Source: an uncultured Eggerthellaceae bacterium
Lineage (GTDB): Bacteria > Actinomycetota > Coriobacteriia > Coriobacteriales > Eggerthellaceae
Assembly: GCA_937892845.1 (NCBI GenBank)
Contig: CALBGP010000025.1
Coordinates: 1-64,000, forward strand
DNA length: 64,000 nt
Reading direction: 5' to 3'
Within the stretch, counting starts at the first letter, position 1. Each line of letters begins with the position of its first letter. The position numbers and the translations under genes are program-made. The notes beneath the pieces were generated by a model that saw only the letters and a program-made list of their open reading frames with translations, made no database searches and was not told where the DNA came from. Shown one piece after another: positions 45,738 to 53,866 of the stretch.

Positions 45738-46925
45738 TCACTTCTTGCTGATACGTCCGCTCGAATAGTCAATGGCATACCCTTTAGCGGCATTGTAGAC
45801 AACCACCTCAATATCAATTGAACCATCGGAAGATTTCATATCCACGACAACGGCGCGGGGAATGCTTTCGGCGCCTTCATAGAGCGGCAGCGCCGAGTAA
45901 TAGAGAGTTCCATCGCTGCATGTATCGAGCCAGTCGCGCGCAATCGTCTCGACATATGCCATCCCGCCCCCACCGTCATTCGCTCCAACATTTTGCATAC
46001 GGGTACCGGTTATCAGGTTGTCCCCGCGAGGGTCGCCGCCAAGACTGTCAGCAAGTAGATGTGAACGGTTCCAGAAAACACCCCGATAGATGCCGCCGTC
46101 AGGAGCAACAATCTCAGTTTCTGGATTTTCACTTGGCCAACCAGCGGGATCAACATCTACGTCTTGGCGACCGCGATCTCTTGCTTGGTCTCGCATCGAA
46201 GGGGTGAGCATTGCCGCAACGAGTCCAGCACGCGCATTTTCATCGAGGCCGGCATAATAGATTTGTCCTGCATCAACATCTTGACGAATTCGGGCTTGTC
46301 CAACCGTCTTCACGTAGTTTGGCGCAGAATCCTCATTCCAGGCCTTCCAGCCAAGTTCCGAAAACTGTTGCTCTTTTCTTTTGGCCTCCTCCGCCTCCTT
46401 TCTCGCTTCCTCCAAATCCATTTTTTCCAAGGGAGGAAGCTCCCAAATTGCCTCGTCGTCGCCAAAGTTCCAAGCAAGCCGTTCAAGATCATGCGCCGAA
46501 AGCGGGGCGCGAAGGGAAACACCGATTCCAGCCCTTGCAGTTGTCGAGTAGGTCGGACTTGCATAGGCTCGCGTACCATCAGCGGCAATCCCAGAAATAA
46601 ACGAAGAATCGACTTGGAGGTCTTCGTCGGGCACAACAAACATCTCAACATTAACGCCGTTATGGGTGACATCCACGCTATTCAGAGAAACCGCGTAGCC
46701 ATTGAAGCTGGCAGTCTCATCATACGAGAGATTTGAATATGCATTCGGAAGCTGACCCAGGTCTGGACTCTCCACCTTATTCATGCTTTCAGTGCTATCG
46801 GCTAGCTTTTCCTGCCCCCGAGGCTCATAACCAGAGCATTGAAGCAATAGTCCCAAAATAGTAAGTGTTAAAAATACCGCAAGGCATACAGTTGGCAAAC
46901 CCAGCCTAGCTTTTCTTTGAGCCAT
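45738..46925 (-). CDS. Exported DNA/RNA non-specific endonuclease (EndA-like)
   Basis: 395 residues from the ATG at 46925 (GGAGGG upstream). One N-terminal hydrophobic segment ends at LLLQC, a poor lipobox that may be a membrane anchor. A spacer domain (about 45-200) precedes the nuclease region. The nuclease core has GVFWNRSHLLADSLGGD (catalytic His in RSH) and NLITGTRMQN, followed by a beta segment VVYNAAKGYAIDYSSG. It should degrade DNA at the cell surface. Confidence 0.85.
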   Translation of the reverse strand: MAQRKARLGLPTVCLAVFLTLTILGLLLQCSGYEPRGQEKLADSTESMNKVESPDLGQLPNAYSNLSYDETASFNGYAVSLNSVDVTHNGVNVEMFVVPDEDLQVDSSFISGIAADGTRAYASPTYSTTARAGIGVSLRAPLSAHDLERLAWNFGDDEAIWELPPLEKMDLEEARKEAEEAKRKEQQFSELGWKAWNEDSAPNYVKTVGQARIRQDVDAGQIYYAGLDENARAGLVAAMLTPSMRDQARDRGRQDVDVDPAGWPSENPETEIVAPDGGIYRGVFWNRSHLLADSLGGDPRGDNLITGTRMQNVGANDGGGGMAYVETIARDWLDTCSDGTLYYSALPLYEGAESIPRAVVVDMKSSDGSIDIEVVVYNAAKGYAIDYSSGRISKK

Positions 46926-47036
46926 GAGGGACCCTCCAATGCTGCTAACAATTTTTGGCAATATGCAGGAAAACGCCAGCTCCTCACCTTATACTTTAAG
47001 CTGTGCGAAAACATATCCATCGTGCTAGGAGCAATT

Positions 47037-47714
47037 ATGGCGGCAAAAACGAGCAAGAGGCCCATCCTTCCGATAGCTATCGCCATCGTCATTGTGCTTG
47101 TAGTAATTGGAAGTTGCGGTAAAAACGGCAATGACGCATCAGACAGCCAAAACTCAACACAGTCGGACGCAACGCCGATAGAAACCCAGACGGATGAGCA
47201 GCACACTGAGGCAAACCACGCAAAAGAGTTTGACTTCGCCAGTTATGGCGCGATGGACAGTCTCGCAGATAGCAGAGCACTAGAAGCCCTTAAATCAAAC
47301 GGCCTCGAATACGGCGGCCATCACGTTTCCTTTAACGGCATAGTGGAAATCAAGGGGGAAATGGTTGTTTCGCGCTCCGATACGGAATCTCAAATAGAAT
47401 CAAACGGCGTTGCAATTTGGGTAACTTTCGAATTGGATGACGGTTCGGATAGGAGCGCCATCATTACCAACGCAGCACTGCAGGCAGCTGCGCTTCAGAA
47501 AGCCACGAACAAGAAGGTCATCCTTCAGGTCAAAGTACCAGATCCCAAAAGGCCGGGTTACGTCATGAAGGCAGCTTCCATCAGTTATAACGTCCTGCAT
47601 CCAGCCCCCGACGCCCCTGCCGACATCGAAACAATGCTTGCTTCTTCGGCTTGGTGGACTCTCGGCGATATGAGCAGCGCCGATGGAGATTCAATCAACG
47701 ATCTGGGTCTATAG
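47037..47714 (+). CDS. Putative lipoprotein with OB-like domain
   Basis: 225 residues from the ATG at 47037 (AGGAG upstream). A hydrophobic signal (ILPIAIAIVIVLVVIG) ends in GSC, a reasonable lipobox. A Ser/Gln/Asp-rich linker follows, then a domain (about 80-190) with FNGIVEIKGEMVV and VILQVKVPD strands that resembles tRNA_anti-like OB folds. It is divergent from the nuclease gene; they may share control. Function unknown. Confidence 0.7.
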   Translation: MAAKTSKRPILPIAIAIVIVLVVIGSCGKNGNDASDSQNSTQSDATPIETQTDEQHTEANHAKEFDFASYGAMDSLADSRALEALKSNGLEYGGHHVSFNGIVEIKGEMVVSRSDTESQIESNGVAIWVTFELDDGSDRSAIITNAALQAAALQKATNKKVILQVKVPDPKRPGYVMKAASISYNVLHPAPDAPADIETMLASSAWWTLGDMSSADGDSINDLGL

Positions 47715-47820
47715 CCATACTTCTCCAATGCCCGCAACCATTTCTGCCAGCAGCAATGGTCTGTCTTTGCAAGTTTGGAATACCACTTTGGAGCTTAAGC
47801 TAAAACCTAGCTATTCCCGT

Positions 47821-47856
47821 GAGTGAAACCGCCTTGCCAATGAGGCGGTTTCACTC
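47821..47856. repeat. 14-bp perfect inverted repeat beside the third attachment site
   Basis: Arms GAGTGAAACCGCCT / AGGCGGTTTCACTC with an 8-base loop, 4 bp before the att copy. The outer GAGTGAAA...TTTCACTC resembles the repeat at 5595-5640. Confidence 0.85.
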
Positions 47857-47860
47857 TGTT

Positions 47861-47891
47861 GGCAGATGTCGCCATGATGCACGAACATGAT
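47861..47891. repeat. Attachment site, distal copy (attR-like)
   Basis: Matches 34766-34796 at 24 of 31 positions, including the exact 11-base ACGAACATGAT end. The roughly 240 bp from here to mazG hold no convincing gene on the plus strand. Confidence 0.65.
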
Positions 47892-48129
47892 ACCAATGGT
47901 GTGCGCTGCAGCGGCATACTGCACGGCGGTGAGCCCCGCTGTAGGACGGAGGGTTTCGGACATGGGAGCTCCTATCGGGCTGCGTTTCACCCAGCCAATA
48001 TACCGTGCAACACGCAGCCGCATCGCCTCGGACACCGAAAGAGTTCTGATTCTGAGCACCCGCGCGCACCGTTCGGCATACGATACGCCATAAGACATTC
48101 CGGACACCGCAGCCACGACAGGAGCCCGC

Positions 48130-49011
48130 ATGACCGCAGACATGGAGAACACCGCAGGCGAAAGCACCGCGACCGATCCCGCCACCGTCGCCGAAATCAT
48201 GGCGAACCCCGCAATGCACCCCCACTTCGACGCCTTCGCCACCACCATAGCCGCGCTGCGCGCCCCCGACGGATGCCCCTGGGACCGCAAGCAGACGCAC
48301 GCGAGCATTGCGCACAACATGATCGAAGAAGCCTATGAGGCCGTTGACGCCATCGAAGCGAAAGACGCGTCCCACCTGCGCGAAGAGCTGGGCGACGTGC
48401 TTTTGCAAGTGGTGCTGCAAAGCCAGATAGCCGCAGATGCAGGCGAATTCACCATCGATGATGTGTGCGCGGACGTGAACGCCAAGATGATCCGCCGGCA
48501 CCCGCACGTGTTCGGCGAAGCGAAGGCCGCCGACGCGGGCGAGGTGCTGGACATCTGGGACGCCGTCAAAATGAAGGAGAAGGCCGCTGCAGATGCCCAG
48601 GCCGCAGACTCCGCCGAACCGCGCGAAAGCCTTCTGGACGGCGTGCCCGCCAGCCTGCCGGCGCTGATGCAGGCGCAGAAGATCTCCCGCAAGGCGGTTG
48701 CCGCGGGCTTCGAATGGGAAAGCGTGGATGACGTTTGGGACAAGGTTCGCGAAGAGATAGGCGAATTCCAGGCGGCACGCGGCACCGAAGATGCCGAAAT
48801 GGAGTTCGGCGAAATCCTATTCGCCCTGGTCAACGTGGCTCGCAAGGAGCACATCGACGCCGAAAACGCCCTGCGCGCCACATGCCGCAAGTTCCGCACC
48901 CGCTGGGCGGCCATGGAGCGCGCCGCCTGGGCTCAGGGGCGCGACCTTGAGGACATGACGGTCGAAGAGCAAAACGAGCTCTGGGAAGCCGCCAAGCGCG
49001 CCGAGGCGTAG
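48130..49011 (+). CDS. mazG: Nucleoside triphosphate pyrophosphohydrolase MazG
   Basis: 293 residues, AGGAG upstream of the ATG. Two MazG domains: the N-terminal one has CPWDRKQTHASIAHNMIEE and the metal-binding ELGDVLLQVV; the C-terminal one has EIGEFQAA and EFGEILFALVNVAR. It hydrolyses NTPs, cleaning the pool of aberrant or excess nucleotides. Its last codons lie in a direct repeat copied beyond the toxin-antitoxin pair. Confidence 0.95.
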   Translation: MTADMENTAGESTATDPATVAEIMANPAMHPHFDAFATTIAALRAPDGCPWDRKQTHASIAHNMIEEAYEAVDAIEAKDASHLREELGDVLLQVVLQSQIAADAGEFTIDDVCADVNAKMIRRHPHVFGEAKAADAGEVLDIWDAVKMKEKAAADAQAADSAEPRESLLDGVPASLPALMQAQKISRKAVAAGFEWESVDDVWDKVREEIGEFQAARGTEDAEMEFGEILFALVNVARKEHIDAENALRATCRKFRTRWAAMERAAWAQGRDLEDMTVEEQNELWEAAKRAEA

Positions 49012-49074
49012 GGCAATCCGCCGCCTTCGTCGCAGCGCATCGAAGTGCCGAAGCGAAGCGCCGCGGGCTTAGCG
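48990..49074. repeat. 85-bp direct repeat, copy A (mazG 3' end)
   Basis: Matches 49739-49823 at 81 of 85 positions; all four differences are G in A and A in B. It carries the last mazG codons and the following spacer. Confidence 0.9.
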
Positions 49075-49079
49075 TGCAT

Positions 49080-49391
49080 TCAGCGCGGGCGACTACCTGA
49101 ACAATTGTCATGGCTGCCGGTTCGTTCGAAAAACGCCACCTCATCGTTCGACGACCAGATCACGAGCCAATCACCCGAATTGGCAACATGGCATTCACTC
49201 CGGCCCGCCCAACTGCCGGATAGCTTATGCATATTATGGCGGTTCTTCAGAATCGCCAGAGATTCGGGAGTGTTCTCCAGCACAAGATCAATCAGCTTCT
49301 CCAGCTCAGCCATATCCCAGTTGCGGCGCTTTGCCTTTTTCTTCAGATCGCGCGAAAATGCAGAGGAGAAATCAGCCGCCAGCCGGGCCAT
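49080..49391 (-). CDS. RelE/YafQ-family toxin (mRNA endonuclease type)
   Basis: 103 residues from the ATG at 49391 that overlaps the antitoxin stop (TGATG). RelE-fold pattern: FSSAFSRDLKKKAKRR, a central helix pair, HKLSGSWAGRSECHVANSGDWLVIW, then a C-terminal strand with FERTGSHD. The final His and the central HKLSG and His residues match YafQ-type ribosome-dependent nucleases. Second gene of the pair. Confidence 0.88.
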   Translation of the reverse strand: MARLAADFSSAFSRDLKKKAKRRNWDMAELEKLIDLVLENTPESLAILKNRHNMHKLSGSWAGRSECHVANSGDWLVIWSSNDEVAFFERTGSHDNCSGSRPR

Positions 49392-49663
49392 CACTCCATC
49401 GCCGCCGCGATGAGGTCAGCGCCATTGTCGAAACGCCCTTTGTTCCCTGAGGCAAGGAAGGCATTTCCCTCGGCAATGGCCTCGAGACTCTCCGCATTGG
49501 GCTCTTCGGGGGCGAAAGTCAAAGGGATGCGACGGGTATTCACCATCTGTTTGTAGAATGCGCGCGTGACAGACGAAAGGTCAAGACCGTAGTAATCGGC
49601 CACCTCAGAAGCGCCCCGCTTCAAATCTTCGTCAACACGAATCGTAAGTGTCGAGGTTGCCAT
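49391..49663 (-). CDS. RelB/DinJ-family antitoxin
   Basis: 90 residues; GAGG precedes the ATG. N-terminal ribbon-helix-helix (TSTLTIRVDEDLKRGASEVA, YYGLDLSSVTRAFYKQM) for DNA binding and an acidic C-terminal toxin-binding tail. It neutralises the downstream toxin and should repress the operon through the repeats just upstream. Confidence 0.9.
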   Translation of the reverse strand: MATSTLTIRVDEDLKRGASEVADYYGLDLSSVTRAFYKQMVNTRRIPLTFAPEEPNAESLEAIAEGNAFLASGNKGRFDNGADLIAAAME

Positions 49664-49697
49664 GGTTACCTCAATTCATAGTTGTATCGGCACAGAC

Positions 49698-49733
49698 GCA
49701 CTGACGTTCATATATCAATGCACTGACATTATA
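49698..49733 (-). promoter_or_regulatory. Toxin-antitoxin promoter and operator repeats
   Basis: On the minus strand -10 TATAAT (49733-49728) is followed at once by GTCAGTGC (49727-49720) and again by GTCAGTGC (49705-49698), 22 bp apart. These suit binding by the RHH antitoxin. No good -35 was seen; it would lie in repeat copy B. Confidence 0.6.
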
Positions 49734-49738
49734 GCACT

Positions 49739-49823
49739 CGCCAAGCGCGCCGAGGCATAGGACAATCCGCCGCCTTCGTCGCAGCGCATCGAAGTGCCGA
49801 AGCGAAGCGCCGCGGACTTAACG
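49739..49823. repeat. 85-bp direct repeat, copy B (trmH 3' end)
   Basis: Partner of 48990-49074. It includes a non-functional copy of the mazG C-terminal codons and the true stop of the methyltransferase gene, so the two copies delimit the inserted or duplicated toxin-antitoxin segment. Confidence 0.9.
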
Positions 49824-50684
49824 CGGACGGCAGAGCTCCCAGAACGCCACGGCGGAAGCGGCGGCCACATTCAGGCTGTCCACACCATGTGCCATGGGGA
49901 TGCGTACGGTATGCGTGCATCCTTCGATGGTGCGGTGCGACAAGCCGTCGCCCTCGGTGCCGAAGATGAGGGCCAGCTTGTCAGACGCGGCAAGACGCGG
50001 ATCATCCAGGGAAACGGAATCATCCGACAGCGCCATGGCCGCGGTCTCGAACCCCATTGCATGCAGGCGGCGCAGGCCTTCGCCCGGCCAATCGTGCGAG
50101 GATTCGCCGATGCGCGTCCACGGAACCTGGAACACGGTGCCCATGCTCACGCGCACCGCGCGGCGGTACAGCGGATCGCAGCACGTAGGCGTGACCAGCA
50201 CCGCATCAACCCCCAAGGCCGCCGCCGAACGAAAGATCGCACCCACGTTGGTGTGGTCGACAATGCCCTCCAACACGGCGATGCGACGCGCACCCCGGCC
50301 GTCACGCAGGCGGGGCAGCAGCTCCTCGGGCTCGGGAAGCACGGGGCGGCGCATGGCGCACAGGATGCCGCGCGTCAGCTCGAAACCCGTGAGCTGCTTG
50401 AGCTCGGATTCGGGAGCCACGAACACGGGCACCTCCACTCCTGCGGCGGCACCGGCTTCCTCGATGCGCGCCACCGTTTCGGCTGCCGCATCAAGCCAAT
50501 GCGGCGTCATGAGCACGGATACCGGAGCCATGCCGGCTGCAAGCGCACGGTCTATGACCTTCAAGCTTTCAGCTATGAAGATGCCCTTTTCGGGCTCGAG
50601 CTTATTGCGCAGCTGCGCTTCGGTCAGGCGCGCATACGCGTCAAGGCGCGGATCGGATAGATTCTCGATGTTCACGTAGGGCAT
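49818..50684 (-). CDS. TrmH/SpoU-family RNA 2'-O-methyltransferase
   Basis: 288 residues. An N-terminal substrate-binding domain (KLEPEKGIFIAESLKVIDRA) and a C-terminal SPOUT knot with VDHTNVGAIFRSAAALGVDA, LIFGTEGDGLS and IPMAHGVDSLNVAAASAVAF. It methylates a ribose in rRNA or tRNA; the exact site is unknown. AAAGG precedes the ATG. Confidence 0.92.
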   Translation of the reverse strand: MPYVNIENLSDPRLDAYARLTEAQLRNKLEPEKGIFIAESLKVIDRALAAGMAPVSVLMTPHWLDAAAETVARIEEAGAAAGVEVPVFVAPESELKQLTGFELTRGILCAMRRPVLPEPEELLPRLRDGRGARRIAVLEGIVDHTNVGAIFRSAAALGVDAVLVTPTCCDPLYRRAVRVSMGTVFQVPWTRIGESSHDWPGEGLRRLHAMGFETAAMALSDDSVSLDDPRLAASDKLALIFGTEGDGLSHRTIEGCTHTVRIPMAHGVDSLNVAAASAVAFWELCRPR

Positions 50685-50702
50685 GGGCTGGCCTTTCGGC
50701 GT

Positions 50703-51212
50703 TTACAGTGCGGTCAAGTCGAAGCAATACGGGACAATGTCCTCATAGACACCGTCGCCGTTGAGAAAGCCGCCGGGGATGACACCCAGGGGCTCGAAGC
50801 CGATCTTTTTGTACAGGTGGTGCGCCACGGCGTTGCTTGCCACCACGGCGTTGAATTGCATCACGCGAAATCCCAGGTCACGGGCGCGTTCAAGCGAATC
50901 GCGGACCAAGGCCTCGCCCACATGTAGCCCACGCGCGTCCGACGACACCGCGTAGCTGGCATTGGCTATATGTCCGCAACGGCCCACATTGTTCGGATGC
51001 ACGATGTAAAGACCCACGACGCAGCCATCCGCCTTGGCTACGGCCGAGGCGCTCTGCGATGCGAAGAACTCGGCGGCATCGTCGGGCGAAAGCTCGTCTA
51101 CCTGGGGAAACGCATTACCTGCGCGCACGACCTCGTTCCAAATGCCGCGCATCCGCTCAACATCGTCCGGGCAGAACAGCGAAATAGAGACAGAAGGTGT
51201 TCCTTGTGACAT
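50703..51212 (-). CDS. GNAT-family N-acetyltransferase
   Basis: 169 residues from the ATG at 51212 (AAAGGAG upstream). The acetyl-CoA motif A is SSDARGLHVGEALVRDSLERA. The PAT/phosphinothricin-type opening DVERMRGIWNEVVRAGNAFP and the end YKKIGFEPLGVIPGGF fit the Pat/YncA-like branch that acetylates small amines or amino-acid analogues. Substrate unknown. Confidence 0.88.
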   Translation of the reverse strand: MSQGTPSVSISLFCPDDVERMRGIWNEVVRAGNAFPQVDELSPDDAAEFFASQSASAVAKADGCVVGLYIVHPNNVGRCGHIANASYAVSSDARGLHVGEALVRDSLERARDLGFRVMQFNAVVASNAVAHHLYKKIGFEPLGVIPGGFLNGDGVYEDIVPYCFDLTAL

Positions 51213-51389
51213 GCAAGCTCCTTTCGCAACAACAACGAACGCGATTATAGCCCTAGTCCCGCAAACCAGTTGGCTGGCACGATTTTTGCGGCACCCGAAA
51301 GCACGGCGAAGCCCCTCGATTGCGCAGCGAACGCATCGAGTGCAAGCATGCGCCCACAAGATCACGTACGAAACGCAAAGGGGAACCCC

Positions 51390-51932
51390 GTGAAAACCAC
51401 CGAAAACGAACGCTGCGTCACAATGGAAGAACCTGCGCCCGCCTCGCTTGAAGAGCGCGTAGCGCGCATGGAGGACTACCGCGCCATCCACGAACTCTTA
51501 GCCCATTACGCGCGTTGCGTGGATGCCCGAGACGGCGTGGGCGCGGCGTCGGTGTTCTGCGAAAACGGCGAACTGCACGGCCCCGGTGCTCCCGCCATTG
51601 CGGGACGGCAGCGCATCGCCCGCCTGTACGGCAAACTGCTGGGCCGCATGACATCGTCATCCCACATGGTGGGAAACGAACAAGTGCTGTTCACCTCACG
51701 CGACACCGCATGCGCGCATTGCGTGCTGCTGGCGTGGGAGGGCTTCGGCGCAGCCCTTGACGCAAGCGTCGACAACCGCTTTTCACTAGGTCGCTACGAG
51801 CTTGAGCTGGTACGCGAGGCTGATGGCGAATGGCGCGTGTCCGCCATGAACGTGCACTTCGCAGGGCAAACCGGAACAGGGCGCATGGCCGAACACCTCA
51901 ACCGCCCCTGGCCGCCCCAACCGCGCAGCTAG
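51390..51932 (+). CDS. SnoaL-like / NTF2-fold protein
   Basis: 180 residues from the GTG at 51390 (AAAGGGG upstream); an ATG at 51423 (MEEPAPASLEE) is the alternative. The cone fold is suggested by EDYRAIHELLAHYARCVDAR, ENGELHGPGA and a final beta region (ELELVREADGEWRVSAMNVH). The family includes dehydratases, isomerases and binding proteins; no clear catalytic set is visible. Divergent from the GNAT gene. Confidence 0.75.
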   Translation: MKTTENERCVTMEEPAPASLEERVARMEDYRAIHELLAHYARCVDARDGVGAASVFCENGELHGPGAPAIAGRQRIARLYGKLLGRMTSSSHMVGNEQVLFTSRDTACAHCVLLAWEGFGAALDASVDNRFSLGRYELELVREADGEWRVSAMNVHFAGQTGTGRMAEHLNRPWPPQPRS

Positions 51933-51974
51933 GCGCGGTTGGGGACGTGCAACCCTTGGTTCTTGAAGCCGCGT

Positions 51975-53339
51975 CTAGTTCTTGAAGCTGTGGATGGGCG
52001 CCGGAATGCGGCCGCCACGGCTGACGAAAGCCTCGCAGCTTGCCCTGTTCACGGGCATGATAGGCGCATAGCCCAAAAGCCCGCCGAATTCCGCGGTATC
52101 GCCCACACCCTTGCCTGCCACCGGGATCAAACGCACGGCCGTGGTCTTCTGGTTGACCATGCCTATGGCCGCCTCATCGGCGATGATGCCGGAAATGGTG
52201 GCTGCGCTCGTATCCCCGGGAATGGCAATCATATCCAGGCCGACGCTGCACACGCAGGTCATGGCCTCAAGCTTCTCAATGGTAAGCTGGCCGGATTCGG
52301 CCGCATCGATCATGGTCTTGTCTTCGGAAACGGGAATGAACGCACCGGACAGCCCGCCCACATACGAAGACGCCATGACGCCGCCCTTCTTCACCTGGTC
52401 GTTGAGCATGGCCAAGGCCGCCGTGGTGCCGGGACCACCCACGTGCTCAAGGCCCATCTCCTCCAGGATCTCGCCAACCGAATCGCCCACGAACGGCGTC
52501 GGCGCCAGCGACAAATCGATGATGCCGAAGGGAACGCCCAGGCGCCGGCTTGCCTCTTGGGCAACCAGCTGCCCCACGCGCGTGATCTTGAATGCCGTGC
52601 GCTTGATGGTTTCGCACAGCACTTCGAAGCTTTCGCCACGAGCAGCCTCAAGCGCGCGTTTGACCACGCCGGGGCCGGAAACGCCCACGTTGATGACAGC
52701 ATCGCCCTCGGTCACGCCGTGGAAGGCGCCAGCCATGAAGGGGTTGTCATCAGGGGCGTTGCAGAACACCACAAGCTTCGCGCAACCCAGGCTGTCGCGG
52801 TCGGCGGTGGCTTCGGCAGTGGCCTTCACGATTTCGCCCATGAGTTTGACGGCATCCATATCTATGCCGGTCTTCGTAGAGCCCACGTTCACGCTGGCGC
52901 ACACGTTCTCGGTTTCAGCAAGCGCCTGCGGAATGGACTGGATGAGCAGCTTGTCAGCAGGCGTCATGTTCTTCGAGACCAGCGCCGAAAAGCCGCCCAG
53001 GAAGTTGACGCCCACCGCATGCGCAGCGTCATCGAGCGTGTGGATGATGCGCACGTAATCGGCTTCAGTCTTGCAAGCCGAGCCGCCCACCAAAGAAATG
53101 GGCGTGACCGAAATGCGCTTGTTGACCACGGGAATGCCGAATTCGCGCTCAATGTCTTCGCCCGTGGAAACCAGGTCTTTGGCATACGTGGTGATCTTGC
53201 GGTAGATGTTGGCGCACAGCGTGTCCAGGTCATCGCTTACGCAATCCAGCAGGCTGATGCCCATGGTGATGGTGCGTACGTCAAGCTTCTCCTGCTCGAT
53301 CATCTGATTGGTCTCACGGACCTCCATGATATTCAGCAT
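51975..53339 (-). CDS. DUF711 / UPF0210 (PFL) family protein
   Basis: 454 residues; GGAGG precedes the ATG. Highly conserved family: MEVRETNQMIEQEKLDVRTI, GGSACKTEADYVRI, NVGSTKTGIDMDAV, VGVSGPGVVKRAL and GRIPAPIHSFKN. The function of the family is not well established. It is nearly always next to the small ACT protein, as here (36 bp apart). Confidence 0.92.
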   Translation of the reverse strand: MLNIMEVRETNQMIEQEKLDVRTITMGISLLDCVSDDLDTLCANIYRKITTYAKDLVSTGEDIEREFGIPVVNKRISVTPISLVGGSACKTEADYVRIIHTLDDAAHAVGVNFLGGFSALVSKNMTPADKLLIQSIPQALAETENVCASVNVGSTKTGIDMDAVKLMGEIVKATAEATADRDSLGCAKLVVFCNAPDDNPFMAGAFHGVTEGDAVINVGVSGPGVVKRALEAARGESFEVLCETIKRTAFKITRVGQLVAQEASRRLGVPFGIIDLSLAPTPFVGDSVGEILEEMGLEHVGGPGTTAALAMLNDQVKKGGVMASSYVGGLSGAFIPVSEDKTMIDAAESGQLTIEKLEAMTCVCSVGLDMIAIPGDTSAATISGIIADEAAIGMVNQKTTAVRLIPVAGKGVGDTAEFGGLLGYAPIMPVNRASCEAFVSRGGRIPAPIHSFKN

Positions 53340-53375
53340 TGGGATTCCTCCGATTCCAATTCGCCGGTGCCGCCG

Positions 53376-53648
53376 TTAAACACGGTGCATCTTGGTGAAG
53401 ATCTCCTCGCGCTGGCAGCGAATGCTCACGCCTATTCCGGCGCCCAGCGCGTCAAGCTCTTCGACCATGGTGGCGAAATCTTTGGTGGCATTGGCGGTGT
53501 CGGCGATCATCATCATGTTGAAGAATCCGTCGATGATGGTCTGCGAGATGTCCAGGATGTTCACATGGTTGTCAGCAAGATACGTGCACACGCGCGCGAT
53601 GATGCCCACGGTGTCCTTGCCGACGACGGTGATGATGGCCTTGCTCAT
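53376..53648 (-). CDS. ACT-domain protein (UPF0237 family)
   Basis: 90 residues from the ATG at 53648, with AAGGAGG upstream. A single ACT domain (AIITVVGKDTVGIIARVCTY, NILDISQTIIDGFFNMMMI) likely binds an amino acid. It is the usual partner of DUF711 proteins and may regulate that neighbour. Confidence 0.92.
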   Translation of the reverse strand: MSKAIITVVGKDTVGIIARVCTYLADNHVNILDISQTIIDGFFNMMMIADTANATKDFATMVEELDALGAGIGVSIRCQREEIFTKMHRV

Positions 53649-53722
53649 ACAAGCCTCCTTCGGGCGGGGGATTCGATTCGAAAAGTATACTCCGACCACC
53701 TCAGCCACCTACCCTGAAAGCA

Positions 53723-53750
53723 ATTTCGGGCCCCGTATGGAGCCCGAAAT
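53723..53750. other. Stem-loop in the gap before the ACT gene
   Basis: ATTTCGGGC / GCCCGAAAT with a 10-base loop, extended by AGC / GCT past a bulge. No U-run. It could be a terminator for the MBL gene downstream side or a leader hairpin of the ACT operon. Nothing else stands out in 53649-53866. Confidence 0.5.
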
Positions 53751-53866
53751 GCTGAGAGAGGAAGACCAGCCGCATCAAGGGGGAAATGCGTTTGATCCGA
53801 AAGGGGTCTGCAAAATAATCGGTTCTGCAGATATCGAATCAGAAGCAATTTCCGTGCCAGCCTTCC

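Larger units (their letters stand above)
45015..47891. mobile_element. Second, smaller island (about 2.9 kb) in tandem at the same site
   Basis: Bounded by the second and third att-like sites. It holds a secreted nuclease and a divergent lipoprotein gene and no recombinase of its own, so it could only move with a recombinase from elsewhere, for example the neighbour's. Confidence 0.55.
47811..47963 (-). pseudogene. Small ORF holding a displaced LMW-PTP 5' end
   Basis: 50 codons from an ATG at 47963 with AGGAG 6 bases upstream. Residues 25-35 (IMFVHHGDICQ) align with IMFVCHGNICR of the phosphatase P-loop but lack the catalytic Cys. The rest encodes the flanking hairpin. It is best read as a relic created by insertion at the gene's 5' end, not a working enzyme. 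Confidence 0.45.

Noticed and set aside
47851..48507. Minus-strand open frame across the mazG start
   Set aside because: Mostly antisense to mazG; only the first part matches the displaced phosphatase codons described separately.
53723..53750. Stem-loop considered as part of a tRNA
   Set aside because: No cloverleaf, no T-arm GTTC motif and no CCA-side stem around it.
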